A stretch of 64,000 nt of DNA, from assembly GCF_047948215.1 (NCBI RefSeq), contig NC_134456.1:69156029-69220028 (forward strand). Reading direction: 5' to 3'. This DNA is from Lycorma delicatula (lineage: Eukaryota > Arthropoda > Insecta > Hemiptera > Fulgoridae). Positions 12,891-26,158 of the stretch are shown piece by piece (within the stretch, counting starts at the first letter, position 1; every line of letters starts with the position of its first letter). Below the pieces are notes generated by a model. It saw nothing but the letters and a program-made list of their open reading frames with translations. It was not told where the DNA came from and did no database searches. Position numbers and translations under genes: made by a program.

Positions 12891-15839
12891 CTTAAAATTT
12901 AGTCGTCTCAGAAAAGAAAAACTGTAACAAATAAAATCATTTTTTTCTGTTTTTCAAGTTATATTTGTTTTTATATTGTCCTCTCCATCATCCGATATAG
13001 TATTTCAATAATAATTTTTCTCTTTAAATAATTTACATTATCAAATTTAGCGTTTTTTAATATTGTTAAAAATTGTTATTTCTCTTTTATTAAAATAACG
13101 ATTTTGTGAAGTATATTGAACTATAATTGCTGTATTCCAGAATAACAACGCTCGCAGTAAATCGAAATTTGGATAATTTAGTCGAAACATAAGTTTCATT
13201 AAATATTATCAATTTAATTTGTTGCACATACATAAGATAATTACGTATAACAAATAATGAGTTCACTTTCAGTTGTATATCAACGTATTTTAAGTATATT
13301 CAGTTGTGTATATTAACGTACAATGCTTATGTACTTTATATTAAAACCACTTTCTGTTGCATTCATTTATCACAGTACCTTGCAATCCCTAGATAATTGA
13401 AACTTGGCAAAAAAGTTATTTTGTGATTTAGAGACTCGATAAGAAGTAACTCATCCCCTAAGGAGTAAAAGACAGATCAATTTTTTCCTTTCAATCACAA
13501 TATCTTAGTTAGGCTACAAGATCGGATAAACTAAACTTCCATAGAATCCCCCTTATAATATTCAGTGCCCTTATGACATGTTTTTTTTGAATTTAGATAA
13601 ATTGTATTGGTGAAAAATTTGATTCCTTCTACCGTTTTTTTTTCTTGTATAGATATTCAATTTTTTCAATGAAAATAACTGATATATTTTATTAATTTTT
13701 TACCCCATTTTTGTGTCATTTTTAAATATTTGGTCTGTTTATTTATCTGGTTTGTTTTTATATAGAGTTATATAACCAGTTTTCTTTTTTTATTGATGAG
13801 TGAACTGAAATGTTGGTATTGAATTTTCATTAATTTCTACTAAATTCTTAAAACTATTGTCCTCATTTGTTTCAAATAGTAATTACCATATTTGATTACA
13901 TTATAAAACTTTTTAACCATTTTTAGGTTACTTATGATTTCATATTTTATAACTGGGATTTTAGTCAAAGAAACAAAAAAGTTTTTATCTTGTTATTGAC
14001 AATTTATATTCGTATAACTCTAAAACAGAGTAAAGTTCCAGACATGAAAATGTGATATTATTACATCTATAGATCTTTTATCAAAACATCTATGATAAAA
14101 TATTTAAAAATATTATTTTATTTAACTTGTCTCTTCATGCTACATTTTGTATTCTTTTCTTCTTCTTTAAAGCTAAACCCATTCTATTTGATTACATTTC
14201 TATAAAAAGAACTCGTAAGCATAAAATTTATGTTAAATAGATGTACAAAAACTTTTTTAACATAATCTACTGTATTGAAGAATAAATAATTTTATTTAAT
14301 TTTTTTAATAATATTTTTATTTGCCAAATTCTTATGAATCATATAAAAAGAGTAGAATACAAGGAAGGTTGTCCTTCAACCCAAAACATCAGTTTTAAAT
14401 GTAACTATTTATATATTGATTATATATTTTACAAATTAAACAGTCATCATAAATTCCACAGTATTTATATTACATTAACTAATACTAAGATTTATCAGTC
14501 ATTTTTATACAGTTTCTCTTCTCTATTCCCTTTTTCTCTCCAAAATACCAAAAACAACAAAATTACCTCATTTTCCATAAAGTATAAAGCAAATAATCAG
14601 TCACAAGTGGGATATTTAATAACGATAGGCAATGTTTAATATTTAATTTATTAACTTTTAGTAAATGACTTATCAGTAAAATAGGACGTGTAAAAAAAAG
14701 AAACTGAGTTTAGATTATAAAAACATTTCTCAGCTAGTGATTAGGCTACACAAATATTTCCTTTTTAGTTGTGCATTACTAAATTAATCTTATTTCCATA
14801 TTAAAAAAATAACAATAACAATAATTAATAAATAATCAAACAAATAAAAATGTTACATTGGTGGTACACTTATAGAGTAAATTTAATAATCAAGGATTGG
14901 ACATAACAAGTAAAAATAAATACAAGTAAAATAATTAAACAAATAATAAAAAATTTTCATTTTACCCTGAAAATTAAAATGAAAAATCTTAACATTAAAA
15001 ATGCATAAACCCATTATCCTTGCATAAAAATAGAAATTTTGTATTAACTACTTAAAGGTCTTTAAACAGTTAAATGATCAAAGATTAAAAGAATTTTCTA
15101 AAGGAAAATAATAAATTTAAGCAGGATCTATTCATTTTTTTTCTGCCAAATCCGTATATAAATATATCCTTGGTAATAAGACCGTAGTTGATCTGCCTTA
15201 GGGAAGACAGAAAAGTTCAAGAAAAGCGTTCCGTTTGTCAGAAAATTTTCCACAGAAGAAAAACATATATTAAACATCAACATCTCCATGACTTTTAGAT
15301 CGCTTTGAACTATTAAATATGTACCACTTCGAATAGCAATGATTCTCGCGGTTTAACGTGCCATATCAATCTGATTATTTAAGTATTATAATGTATGTGG
15401 TATTATGGATAAATTATATAATCTAGAATTTCAGTGCTTTTTAGAGAAACAGGACGTGTTTTTTTCTGTTTGAAACTTTTATAACAACATTGTTTTGTTA
15501 AATTTAAGAATTTTTTTGCTAATTATGATGTAAAATGGATACCTGATGTAAAAACGTCTCATTTTGGAAGGGCAAGTGGAGGCTTCTTTTTTTTTTTTAT
15601 AAAGAAGGGGAGGAACATAGTTGTGTGTTAAAATTTCGTACGTTATCAAACATTGAAGTTGTAGAGATGAAGTGTGATTCTGAATCAGCGTGAATTTTGC
15701 CGGTGTACTTAAATTATAATGCTTGCAATCAAGACTTTAATAAACTTTACAATTTTCTTATAGAACATAAATATGATACTAATTTGGGATTTCAATGGGA
15801 GAATAAGCAATGAGCAATTTTTGAAAAAACTTGATTACA
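12891..15839. other. AT-rich non-coding DNA
   Basis: No gene is supported. The 101-residue open frame at 14,334-14,639 is Asn/Ile/Tyr/Ser-rich with no domain and is typical of AT-rich noise. Confidence 0.55.
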
Positions 15840-16560
15840 ACTACTCCTCTTTATATATTTCATCTGTCCGTGTGTATGTGACCGAACTCCTCCTAAACGG
15901 CTGGACTGATTTTGATGAAATTTTGTGTATGTGATTAAGTTGATTCGAGAATGATTTAGATTCACAATTTGTTCCGATAGAAAATGTTTTTTTAATTTAT
16001 TTATTTATTTATGTGTTGTTGATCTTGGAATGGTTAAGGTTCACAATTGGATCCGGCAGCGCTGGAATCGCGTTTAGAATTTCGCGCTTATTGTGAATAT
16101 TATATTATTATTATTTATTGAATTAACGTTTTAGAGTGCTTTAATTTTTTTTTATTAATTGATTAATTAAGCTATTACATAGTTATGAAACTTCAAAATT
16201 ATTAAATAAAAATAAAAAAATATGTAGGAGGTACTTTTTCAGAATGATATTAAGTGAAAATTAGCAGTAATGTGGATGAAAATTTATTAATTACACTAAT
16301 TATTAATTTTACGACGTACGCGGCATGCACAAATAGTCCATAGCCGAAGGTTAAATAGAACGGCAGAAGATCAGTTGACGGACTATGTAAATTTAAGAGA
16401 CCAGATTGCAGACACACGTGCAAATGAAAGTCGAGAGGCATCACAATGAACGTCTTCGAGCTAATACATTGAGACAAAGAGAGGCACGTCAACGATCACA
16501 CAGAGACATGGTCGGCAGCGCGTGCAAGAACGTCGCGCATTGACACTTATTTATCTAAGT
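15840..16560 (+). mobile_element. Probable Helitron 5' fragment
   Basis: A non-coding leader (15,850-15,990) with a motif common in insect repeats (CGGCTGGACTGATTTTGATG) precedes an Arg-rich coding relic at about 16,310-16,540. On the + strand it reads DQIADTRANESREASQ, a frame change, then ERLRANTLRQREARQRSHRDM. Arg/Glu/Ala-rich tracts of this form are typical of the N-terminus of insect Helitron Rep-helicase proteins. The Rep and helicase domains are absent. Assignment is by pattern only. Confidence 0.45.
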
Positions 16561-16565
16561 TTTCA

Positions 16566-17570
16566 GGAAACTCTCTAAGGATTTGGTACTAAATGCAAAT
16601 GGACGACGATTGTTATCGCTATTTGAAGAATTTAACTTAGTTGTACTGAATGGTCGGATAACTGGAGACATTGATGGTGAATTTACTTTTATTGCGGTTC
16701 AGGATTCGTCGGTTATCGACTTCTGTGCTGTGTCAATACAGTCGTTGACTTTTATAGATTGTTTTGAAGTCGGTATTGCAAGTTTATCGGATTATTTGCC
16801 GATAAATTTTAGGTACAAAATTGCTGTTAGGGGTAACTATGTTACGCCAATTCTTCCTAAGTTGAAATGGGATGCTGATAAAAAAAGATGTTGTCAGGAA
16901 AAGCGATGGTACGGAGTAAGCAATGAACAAATAACCCTCTTGAGGATATAAGATGTATAACTGATATCATTTTAAGCTCTAGTATTAAACAAAATGTTGA
17001 AATGAATAATTTAGTGTTTACGCAGAACTGGTTTAATTTTAAATGTTACAATAGCAGAAAAAAATTTTCCGCTTGTCATGTCTGTATATAAGAACTAATT
17101 CGGCTACGATAAAAAGTAAATATTTGGAGAGTAATGGTCGTTACAATAAAATGTGTAGAGAGCAAGAAAAAGTACTGGGAAGTCTGAACAAACCGCTTTA
17201 CGGAAATTAGAGTTTCAGGTGAATTTTGGAAGCTGGTTTGCTTTTTTAAAAAAAATTTCTTACCGATGATAGTATTTCAGCAGATGATTGGGTACGTTAT
17301 TTTGAAAACTTACTGAATCCAAAAGTTACGTCATGTAAAATATGTTCAGCGGAGCCAAACATACTGGACGAGGTTTCAAATGCCCCTTTTCGATTTTCTG
17401 AGCTGGTTAGTATTCTAAAAGGAATGAAAGATAGTAAAGCTCCTGGAGGTGACTACCGTATGAATTTTTTAAAAATGCACCTGATGTCTTGCTACAAAAA
17501 TTAATTACAGCATATAATAAAATTTATGGAATCGACATTGTGCCCGAATGCTTCATATTTTAATTCGCAA
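16566..17570 (+). pseudogene. Decayed non-LTR retrotransposon: endonuclease end and RT start
   Basis: From about 16,571 the frame reads SKDLVLNANGRRLLSLFEEF, then VLNGRITGDIDGEFTFIAV, SSVIDF and SDYLPINF, which is the C-terminal half of an apurinic-type endonuclease domain (the family's SDH is SDY here). A stop follows at 16,951. After several frame changes, 17,395-17,560 gives FSELVSILKGMKDSKAPGGD, then FFKNAPDVLLQKLITAYNKI and VPECF, the start of a reverse transcriptase (K-A-P-G-x-D motif). The catalytic RT motifs are missing; the element is truncated near 17,570. It directly follows the Helitron fragment, so the junction records a rearrangement or nested insertion. Confidence 0.7.
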
Positions 17571-17635
17571 TTTGTTATGTATCACAAACATTAAAAAATT
17601 ATACCTACATGATACATGAAATATCGTCATTGTTC

Positions 17636-17782
17636 ACAATGGTAGCATCTCGGCCTTTCATCCGGAGGTTACGGGTTTGAATACCGGTCAGGCATGGCAT
17701 TTTTCGTACGCTGCAAACATCCATTTACATATCCGACGCACAATATTCAAGCTTATGTTGGTTTATCATAAAACAAAAAAAA
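17636..17782 (+). mobile_element. SINE family B, near full-length copy
   Basis: The tRNA-related head contains a degenerate A box (TAGCATCTCGGCC) and a B box (GGTTTGAATACC, about 17,675-17,686). The body GTCAGGCATGGCATTTTTCG and the 3' segment AAGCTTATGTTGGTTTATCA match the 4464 copy. It ends in an A-rich tail (17,769-17,781). Total length is about 145 bp. Confidence 0.7.
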
Positions 17783-17969
17783 GATTTTCTTAAATGAATT
17801 TTTTTTTGTCTCGGGAAGAAAAGTATGTGATTGAATTCTGATAGTATCATTTATCCTGAATTTAAATATGATATCAGGTTTCTCCATCACTCAGGATTTC
17901 CGAGAGACAGGCATTTATAATTTCAAACATTTTAATATTGTCTACATTCTTAACTACACAATAATCAAA

Positions 17970-20032
17970 CATTTGACTCGCCTATAAATAAATGACGATT
18001 TTCTGCTATATTTCGTCTGTGGAGCATCCCTCCTGATGGTTCAACAGTAATCGGCCAGCATATTAGGATTCCATATGCCTTGATACCTCTTTTCCGTAAC
18101 TGAAATCTCCTGATGAAAGTTTTCCCCGTGCTCATCCCTCACTGCGCTAAGATTGTCCGGGAAGATATCTTGATGCGAGTAGAGGAAGTGTTCTTTTAAG
18201 AACATATTACATCCCAAACTTTTATAAGATCGTTGACAGTATCACGATAATTTTCCGCCTTTCGATTTCCCAAAAAACTCTAACATTTTTAAATGCTTGC
18301 TAAGCTGCTTCCTCCAATGGATTCAATAGTTTTTAAGGTTTTCATCGTGCATTAGTGATTGTATTTGTAGACTCCCAAATAGTCCTTCTTTAATTTTTGC
18401 ATCACTAATTTTAGGAGACTTCTGTTAAGTACATGAAATCAGGAGTATTAATAATAGCCTTGACGTAATTCTTCATTAATCCTAGCTTTATATGTAACGG
18501 AGAAAGATACACATTTTTAGGATTACACAATGGGTCATGTTTCACATTTTTCTGTTCAGGAATGAGTGATTCGTGTTTAGGCCATTCTTTTCTAATGAAA
18601 TAGTTTTTCTGTCCCTATTATCCCATTCATACAAAAAACAACAGTACTTTGTTAAGCCAAGCTGCAGACCAAAAATAAGTGCAGTTACCTTCAAATCGCC
18701 ACAAATATTCCATTCATACACTGCATACTGATGCTTTTCTTGTATAACTTTAAAGTTTTCGTATGTTTCTTTCATGCTAGCAGAGAGCCGCAATGGCAAT
18801 AAATTCCCATCATGCAGAAACACATCTTTTAAACAGAAACAAGCGCCATTCTGTTGGGTTATGTTCATTACAAAGTGTCCCCGTATGAGATGAAATGTCA
18901 TTACAAAACACTAAGCCGTTTTCTTCAAAAAAATAATCTTTAAATTCAGAATAACGATTACGATAAGTACATACATATCTTTGTATTCTTTTGAAGAAGA
19001 TTCCATCCTTTTAGTCGAGAAGCAAACATTTTAGACTGTTTTATGGATAACTTTAAATCTGATATGAGATCGTTAAGATTTTCTTGAATCAGTAAATGAG
19101 GCTCAGGTGAAGTGCTTTGTTCAAAAGTTGTATCACCAGAATCTGTTTCTTTTTCTTTCTTACTTCCATATGATTCTGAGCTCTCTTCATCTAATGTCAC
19201 ATGTTTAGGTGGCTTTTGTATAGGCAATTCTTCGCAGTGTGGAACTGGTCTCATTGCAGATTGCAAGTTAGGGTATACCACTGTATGTTTTGATTTTGAC
19301 GTAATCCCTTTAATGTTTGCTGAACAGAAATAACAGTCAGAAGAGTGATTTTTGGGTTTCCTCCAGATCATAGGGTTGGAAATGACATGTGGCGTGTGCC
19401 ATTTTTCCATGCAGTGAGAAGCCTAGAAAACGGTAAACAACAAATATGTGGGACTCAGGCCCTTGTTTTGTCTCCCGACTTTACACCCAAAATAAAGTTC
19501 ATAATACTTTTTTACTAACAGAGTAAGGATTCACCTTTGAGATTTGCACCATATGCAGATTTATGCACCATATGCATAACAAAAATTGTTAGGAGGATAT
19601 AAACAAACTCTAGGCATTTTTTAAGAGTAATTAAAGGAAATAAAGTTATAAACATGTATACACGCAAGCACTCACAATGATGTGTTTACTGGTTCACTAC
19701 TAATCTCACATCTGGCTTCGTTCTAATGAATGTGTGCTACACTACATCACGTTTGTACTTGTCTATACACGTCTGAACCTGCACAGCAATAACAACGCTA
19801 CCCTTTGAGTTAGCTCATTTTTTTCCATCATATTTACAATGCTCTAGGAGCTTTAACTTGACTGTGGACAAATGAACGGAAAAAATGTTTAAACTATTTA
19901 AAAAAATTAAAATATTAAAAACATTGTGGGTGATGGAGAAAATCCGATTACATATTTGAAAACAGGATAAAAAACTGCAATAAGTACATCTATTGGTACT
20001 CGTGAGAAAAAAATCAAGTTGACCAGTGTTAC
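17970..20032 (-). mobile_element. Unclassified DNA transposon family T, copy 1 (damaged)
   Basis: This is homologous throughout to 45,576-47,770, with the coding relic on the minus strand. Its 5' end at about 20,032 reads, on the minus strand, GTAACACTGGTCAACTTG, matching the TIR of the other copy. No matching left TIR was found below 17,985, so that end is lost. It abuts a copy of the TIR repeat at 20,033, which suggests insertion into or beside it. Confidence 0.65.
17985..19410 (-). pseudogene. Family T transposase-like protein, copy 1, broken
   Basis: On the minus strand from 19,410 the frame gives a Cys-containing motif (SSDCYFCSANIKGITSKSKH) and then VYPNLQSAMRPVPH. An acidic/Ser-rich linker and SRLKGWNLLQ follow. 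After a frame change, 18,901-18,542 gives YEWNICGDLKVTALIFGLQL and KYCCFLYEWDNRDR. The C-terminal part continues in broken frames to about 17,985, ending WTIRRDAPQTKYSRKSS when read across shifts. The family recurs as uncharacterised multi-copy proteins in arthropods (from memory, not searched). Asp in ICGDLK is a candidate catalytic residue. Several frameshifts make it non-functional. Confidence 0.65.
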
Positions 20033-20466
20033 TAATACATCAATATATTTCAGTTAAAAACATAAATTAAAAAAAAAAGGAGGTGAAATCTGATTCGAAC
20101 CGATGTGCCTTCCCTTGTAAGATCCAAATATTTCATTAATTAAAATTTTATTTGGCTTTAACTTTGGAACCAATGAAAACAAGTACCACTTATGATATAT
20201 TGTTGAAAAGCTCTCAATGAAGTTATTACTGAAGTTAAAAAAAATTCAGATTTTTTGGGATTTTGGGCTTTTTTGGACACTTTTGGTTCAGTCTATTGCA
20301 ATCAAAAAGGGAGGTACACAAATAGATGTTACAACAGTTCTACATCCAAAATTTACGTACGTACAGACGTCACGCCAAAAATGGTCAAAATGGTTATTTC
20401 CATTGAAATCAGAAAACCAAAATTTTCTGCGATCACAATACTACCTTTACTTCGTACAAGGATGTA
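20033..20466 (-). mobile_element. Non-autonomous TIR repeat, copy 2 (partial)
   Basis: This is the reverse complement of about 1348-1850. It keeps the subterminal hairpin end (TACCTTTACTTCGTACAAGG, near 20,442) and the B-box-like motif (GATTCGAACCGATGTGCC, 20,094-20,111). The far end is missing at its junction with family T copy 1. The open frames at 20,217-20,501 and 20,255-20,467 are read-through of this repeat, not genes. Confidence 0.6.
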
Positions 20467-21869
20467 AAAATTTGAACCATTTCGATATTTTTGTAATATG
20501 ACAAGAAAGATTTTACGAGAAGCGTTGTTATTATTATGTTACATGAGAATTCCGATTTCTTATGAATTATAAATATAATTTGGTAGTAATCTCCCATAAC
20601 AATAAGTTTCATACTTCTTTATGCTTTATCCGGTTAGGCTGATTAAAAAGTCCGAATTGCTATTCTTAACTGGATGAAAATATCTTGAAATGTGTTTCTT
20701 ATTCTTACGATTTTTTATAGGTTACTTTTCATTTGCAAAATTTTATTTATTTATCTCACCTTCGTTTTGATCCCTTGCTATATCGTAATTTTAAATTCTG
20801 TTTGCCTCAAGAACTGAAATTTTTGTGTACCTAATTTTCATATCTTCTTGTTTCCAATCTGTTAATTTTTGTTTTGAAATTATTAAATTTTATTTACTGT
20901 AAAGTATATATCTAAAAAGAAATAATGTAGACAAGTAGGAAGTAGTAATTCAAAGTCTGTAATTAATAGAAATCAATACAAATTTATTTTTCATTTTTTG
21001 TTAGATTACGGTTTTGCTTACGTAACTGAACATTTAGTATAATACGTGGTATCGCTACCTTTAAACTATTGAATCTTAGGAAGTTGTTTATTAAAAGTAT
21101 CCATTAAAAGAAAATATCTAGTAAGTTTTCAAAGGAAATAAAGTTAACAAATGTTTGTTTTTTTTTTACTAACGTATTCATGGTATTTCTTTATACTGTC
21201 GTATATATACATATATATTCTTAGTTTTCCATATTCATCTTATTTTATTCAACAAATGTCAATACTTATATTTTCAAATATGATGCATTTCAGTCGTATA
21301 TCTTTTAAACATTTATTCGTAGCGTTGTTTTTTCTTCTTTCTTCTTAAATGAAAATAAAATGATAAAAAGTTTTAAAAGGTTGTCATAAATTATAGTATT
21401 TTTTAGTAGATCTAGTGTTCGACTTGTAAATAGAACTTTTGTTTGTTTGTACTAAATTATTCATCTGTGTTAATAATCCATATAATACATGGTAATCTTC
21501 TAACAAAATATTGCCATAAAATTTTATTATTCTTACTATATTATTATTATTTATTCTTCTGAGAATGGAAAGAATTAGCCTAGCCGTAGTTGTAAATACC
21601 TGAACTTGCAATTAAATAGATTAGAAAATAACCCAAGTTATAAATTTTTTAAACTGTTTATTCTTATTTTTTCCTTTATTTTTCACACAGTTTTAAGTCA
21701 TTAAATCGTTTATCTTGATGAACATAGTTAATAATCTCATATTTGTGTGGTTTAATTCTAGGCCTAGAATATTTTAAAATAGCATTTATATTTTAGCATT
21801 AAATAAATTTTATCGATAGAGATTGAAATTACTGCATTAAATTTAAGGTAATAATAACAACAATATAAT
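20467..21869. other. AT-rich non-coding DNA
   Basis: No gene or named repeat is supported. The open frames at 21,151-21,348 and 21,384-21,611 have no recognisable domain. Confidence 0.55.
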
Positions 21870-22700
21870 ATTGTTTTATTATAAGCCCGATACTTTCATT
21901 ATGTTTCGATACGGATCAATTTATAATTTTGTAGCAGAGTTTAGAATTTCTCCAATTTTACACTGTAAAATAATTAAAACTACGGATAACATCGTTAAAA
22001 CTTGTACAGAATGCCACCCCTGCAAACTCTCATTAGATGTACAAAAATATACACATAGCCCTTCAAGGTTCTATCATGTTGCATGCCAGCCGATTCACCA
22101 TAATTACAACACCGTATGACTGCCTTACAACTGAATACGAATCACTTGCGCTCTCTGATAGAACTAATACCTATACATTTGTCACCCTCCTTGGCTACAA
22201 ACGATCCCACGTTACCCACAAGTCGCCGTAAACCGTGGAACAAGATACAGCATTATTAATCCAACGGCATTCCCGACCGCCGATCTAAGTCAAATCGCAC
22301 TCACATTAATTGTCCGAGGACGCATGAATCAACTCTTTGATTCAGTAGATTCAGCCAAGGCTCGAAACCGAAAGTTAACAATTTTTTTTTTTTTTAAGAG
22401 CAGAACTCTGTCTGGTTCGGGCTCACTATTGATAGCGATCGCGGCTAAATCTACTTCGTTGCAGTATCCCTACTCAAGTAATATCACCGGACAAGAAGGA
22501 GCTACTCTTACTAGCAACCAATCATAAGAGCTACACTAAGCCGGGGACCAACCGCTCCGCAGCTTAGTAGTACCCAAGACAGGCCTTTAAAAGCGCTAAA
22601 CGTAGGACAAGACCCAATAAATAATGCTCATGCATTTTCTTGTACAAAATCAGATCACTAACGTCAAACCGTCTAGACAGAGGTTTAATTTTATTGTTTT
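21870..22700. other. Balanced-composition island, unclassified
   Basis: This stretch is clearly less AT-rich than its surroundings and split by a T-run at about 22,381-22,396. Read on the minus strand, the part above 22,397 ends in poly(A), as a retroposed sequence would. Within it, ACTAAGC near 22,534 pairs with GCTTAGT near 22,562, and CGGGG/CTCCG extends the stem. Short open frames (21,871-22,119; 22,037-22,231; 22,324-22,527) show no secure domain. A retrotransposon fragment is the likeliest explanation, but this is not proven. Confidence 0.35.
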
Positions 22701-25700
22701 CATTTCATAGTTTAATAATATAAATTATTAAAAGATGTGGGTGTGTGTGTATGTGTACGTGTGAGTGTGCGACCAGTTTTGGATGATTTATTTTCACATC
22801 ATGGGTATTTAATACCTAGCTTGGTTTATTATTCCAATTTTGGGGGAGTTGCTTAACAAACTTGAAAGGTTTTTCTCTCTACCTTTGTATTTTACCGCTT
22901 GAAAATATTCTTTTGTGTTATTTTATTTCTGTCTTGTCCTTGGCTTTTCGACAAAATTATATGGTAAATATTTTATACAATATTTTTTTCGGGCAAATAA
23001 ATTTTCTTGATACTTACCATCCAAAAAAACTACTTGGTCTAGCAGACTTGCGATGTAAAAACCCGTAACATGTTATTTGCTAAAAATCCTAATTATATGT
23101 AGAGAGGTTAAGGCTAAAATGAAGCTATTCCAAATATTCTCAGTATTTTTTTTGAGAGACCCACTCGCCAGTAACAAATTATCAGAATATCAAACTGTCA
23201 TTGTGTACTCTGTATACTACATGAACATTAATTTATTTGATTAGTAATTGATGCAGGATCAAATGTTCAAAAAACAAACCATTTTTCTTGGTTTTATCAT
23301 TACAATTCATATAAATACTTTGCCTCTTTAATAGCTCATGTAGGTTTCATTCATTAAATATAACAGACATCAAAGATTAAAATCCAGCTAGAGTGGACTA
23401 GACGCTGGAAAGATATAGGGAGTAGTTTTTCTCTGCAACCTTTCAGACAAACTCTGCTGCAAGAGAATAAATGTCCTGATTCAGATCTAATTTAGAAAAA
23501 AAATGCTATTAATTTAGTATCTCTAACGTTGTTATTATTTTGAAACGTAAATCTTAATTTTAAACATTAAATTCAAATAATAGTCTTATGTTATATGCTT
23601 TCGCGAAACTTTTACGTGCATATAGACTGCAAATTCTGTTACGTTATATTAATGCTATCTTCCAAGCAGGTAAAGTTTTAACATTGTCAAATTTTGAAGA
23701 CTGTTAACATTACAAAATAACTAATTGAAAAAAATTTTAAATATATACTGTGCACAATTTTTGATATGTAATTTCTATTTTATAACTTTTTACAGCTCTG
23801 TTGATAGTAAATGTTCTTAATTTTTTCAAACTATTAAGAAAATAGAAATCAAAAAATATTTTTAGTATAGCTGCATCAATTTCGAATAAAACAACATGAT
23901 TTTTCACGAGTTGTACTCGTAATTTACTAACAATATTTTCACGAATCATATATATTTTTTGATATAGCAAATGATTATACTTGTCAAATTTCTAGATTGT
24001 GTGATTCGGCTTTTGGCTAAAAGTTTTGTTAGACAGATGATACATGAATGTCAGTATGAGTTTTAAAAATGTTAAAAAAAGTTTTACAAACAAATTAATA
24101 TTAATAATCATTAAACATTGGGTTTTCATATAATGTAGTAATACAAAACCTTTTAGAATTCAATATTTTCAGATTTTAATCGTATTAAAAATAAAAGTTT
24201 TACAAAAGATATAATAGGAAATCCTATATAAATTTCCGTTTAATTTAATCTTTCTTCGAGCTAAAGTACATATAACAAAATTAAAATCTTCATTATATAA
24301 ACGTTTATTTGATTATAACTATTTTTATATCTCTCATCTTCATTTTTTATAAAAATACACTGCATTTCTAATTTACTTTATAAAATTTGTTTATTTTTCA
24401 TATTCTACAACCTTTGCAAATACTAATTATAAATATCATTACAGGAAAAAATGTTTATTAAAATTTATTATCATTGACCGTAAATTCATTCATACAGTTA
24501 GTTATTCAAACTAAATGTGGCCGGTTTGAAAAAGTAATAGTTGTGATAATTCTATTTGACGACTGCTGATGCAAGACTGTTAGCTAAAACGAGAAGTTGC
24601 AATACGTTGACTGGGGCGACTCTCCAATAATTGACCTTAATGAGGACCCAGCTGCTCCGTCAAAGGGAGGAGAAGTGTAAAATGAGACAGAGTGATAGAA
24701 AGCGAGAGAGAGAGAAACTGATTGTGAAAGGATTAAACTAAATCTGCGGTCAAGTTAAAGTAAACCGTCTTGCGGAGCTACATCACTGTTTTGATTTGCT
24801 CAACCCAAAGGAGTTAAGCTTCCATCACAGGCAGTGAACAAACAACCCCGTTCCACGCCACGCCGGGAGCCACTCCGCTCGCTGGTACCCCTATGTTTAC
24901 TGCATACCCCTACCCTTAAACCACTAAATTCTCCGTTTTACTGTAACCGTAATCCATTTTAAATAGTTTTGTTGCTGTTGTAAAACTTGTTACAAAAATA
25001 TCTGTTTGAGAATTAGTAACACTAGTAGTTTTAGATATATCGCTCTGAAGACGTACAATTTGTAGTTGCTAATTATTATATTTGAGTTTATTTTACTTAC
25101 GTGCTTCTAACTCCTCTTCAAAGAAATAGTTTTATATACTAATTATCACATGAATGTTAAATATATATGGTTTTTTTTTTGCTTTCTTTAATAATTCTTT
25201 TATTTTATTTCTGATCATTAAAAAAAATATAAATGTATTTGTTCTTAAACTTGTGATTACAGAAAATATAAACTGGGATGAAAAGTGCAATCAGCTGTAA
25301 AACGATAACAGTAAACATAAAAAATTGTAGTAATTTAAGAGATAAAAAAATATGTTGTTGGAAATTTTTTTTGATCTGTAAAGATATAGAAAAATCATTT
25401 AATTTAAAATATGAACTTTACTATAACACTTCTTAAATTATAATCAAGGAAAGGATAAAAATTTTAGTTTGAAATCCTACATTACGTGTAATATTTGGAA
25501 TTTTAAGTTCAATAATTGCAATAAAAACAAATGAAATAATAAAAAGTTCAACATCAACATCAATAATAAGGATTCAATATTTTTTAATCCAAAAATATTC
25601 GTTTTATTTTTGTACCCTTCTTACATATACAAGAAAGTTACTATTTAAATCATTAAAGTTTTCCTTTTTTTATTATTAAGGAAAGTAAACTATTATATTT

Positions 25701-26158
25701 TTATTTAAATTAAAATGTTTAATTTGGTTTTCTTTTGTCTTTTTCAATACCAATTTCAAATCGTATCTCCGAAAAAATTACCACCATTTTTAATTTTCTA
25801 CACGTATCAATTTTTATATTCATTGTGTGATCATACATCTTTTTTTATAAACTTAAAAAAAAAATGTTTAATATAATATATTTTTAAGACATTATATTGC
25901 TACAGAATCGTATAAAACACATTTATTGTGTCTGCTTATCAGTACTTTTATATGATATTAGAGTTTGAAAAATTTTAGTCTTGTCTTGGAGAAAGTGACA
26001 TCTTCCGTCCGCCATTTATTTTCATCAAATTGTCATAAATTAACTATAATTAAGACCGGTCATTTTATGAGAATCACTGACTGTGGATTTAACTTTACCC
26101 TAAGAAATTACAATTAATTTTTAATCTAAATTTTATTATATACGAGTAAATATAAATA
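22701..26158. other. AT-rich non-coding DNA
   Basis: No gene is supported outside the island at 24,580-24,910. Open frames at 22,862-23,068 and 23,737-23,970 have no recognisable domain. Confidence 0.55.
24580..24910. other. Balanced-composition island
   Basis: About 330 bp with much higher G+C than its flanks, including a GA-rich run (GAAAGCGAGAGAGAGAGAAA near 24,697) and a GC-rich stretch (CCACGCCACGCCGGGAGCC near 24,856). No open frame, tRNA fold or repeat partner was seen. A regulatory element or untranslated exon is possible. Confidence 0.3.

Noticed and set aside
14334..14639. 101-residue ATG-started ORF
   Set aside because: It is rich in Asn, Ile, Tyr, Ser and Lys without domain or splice context, as expected for chance in AT-rich DNA.
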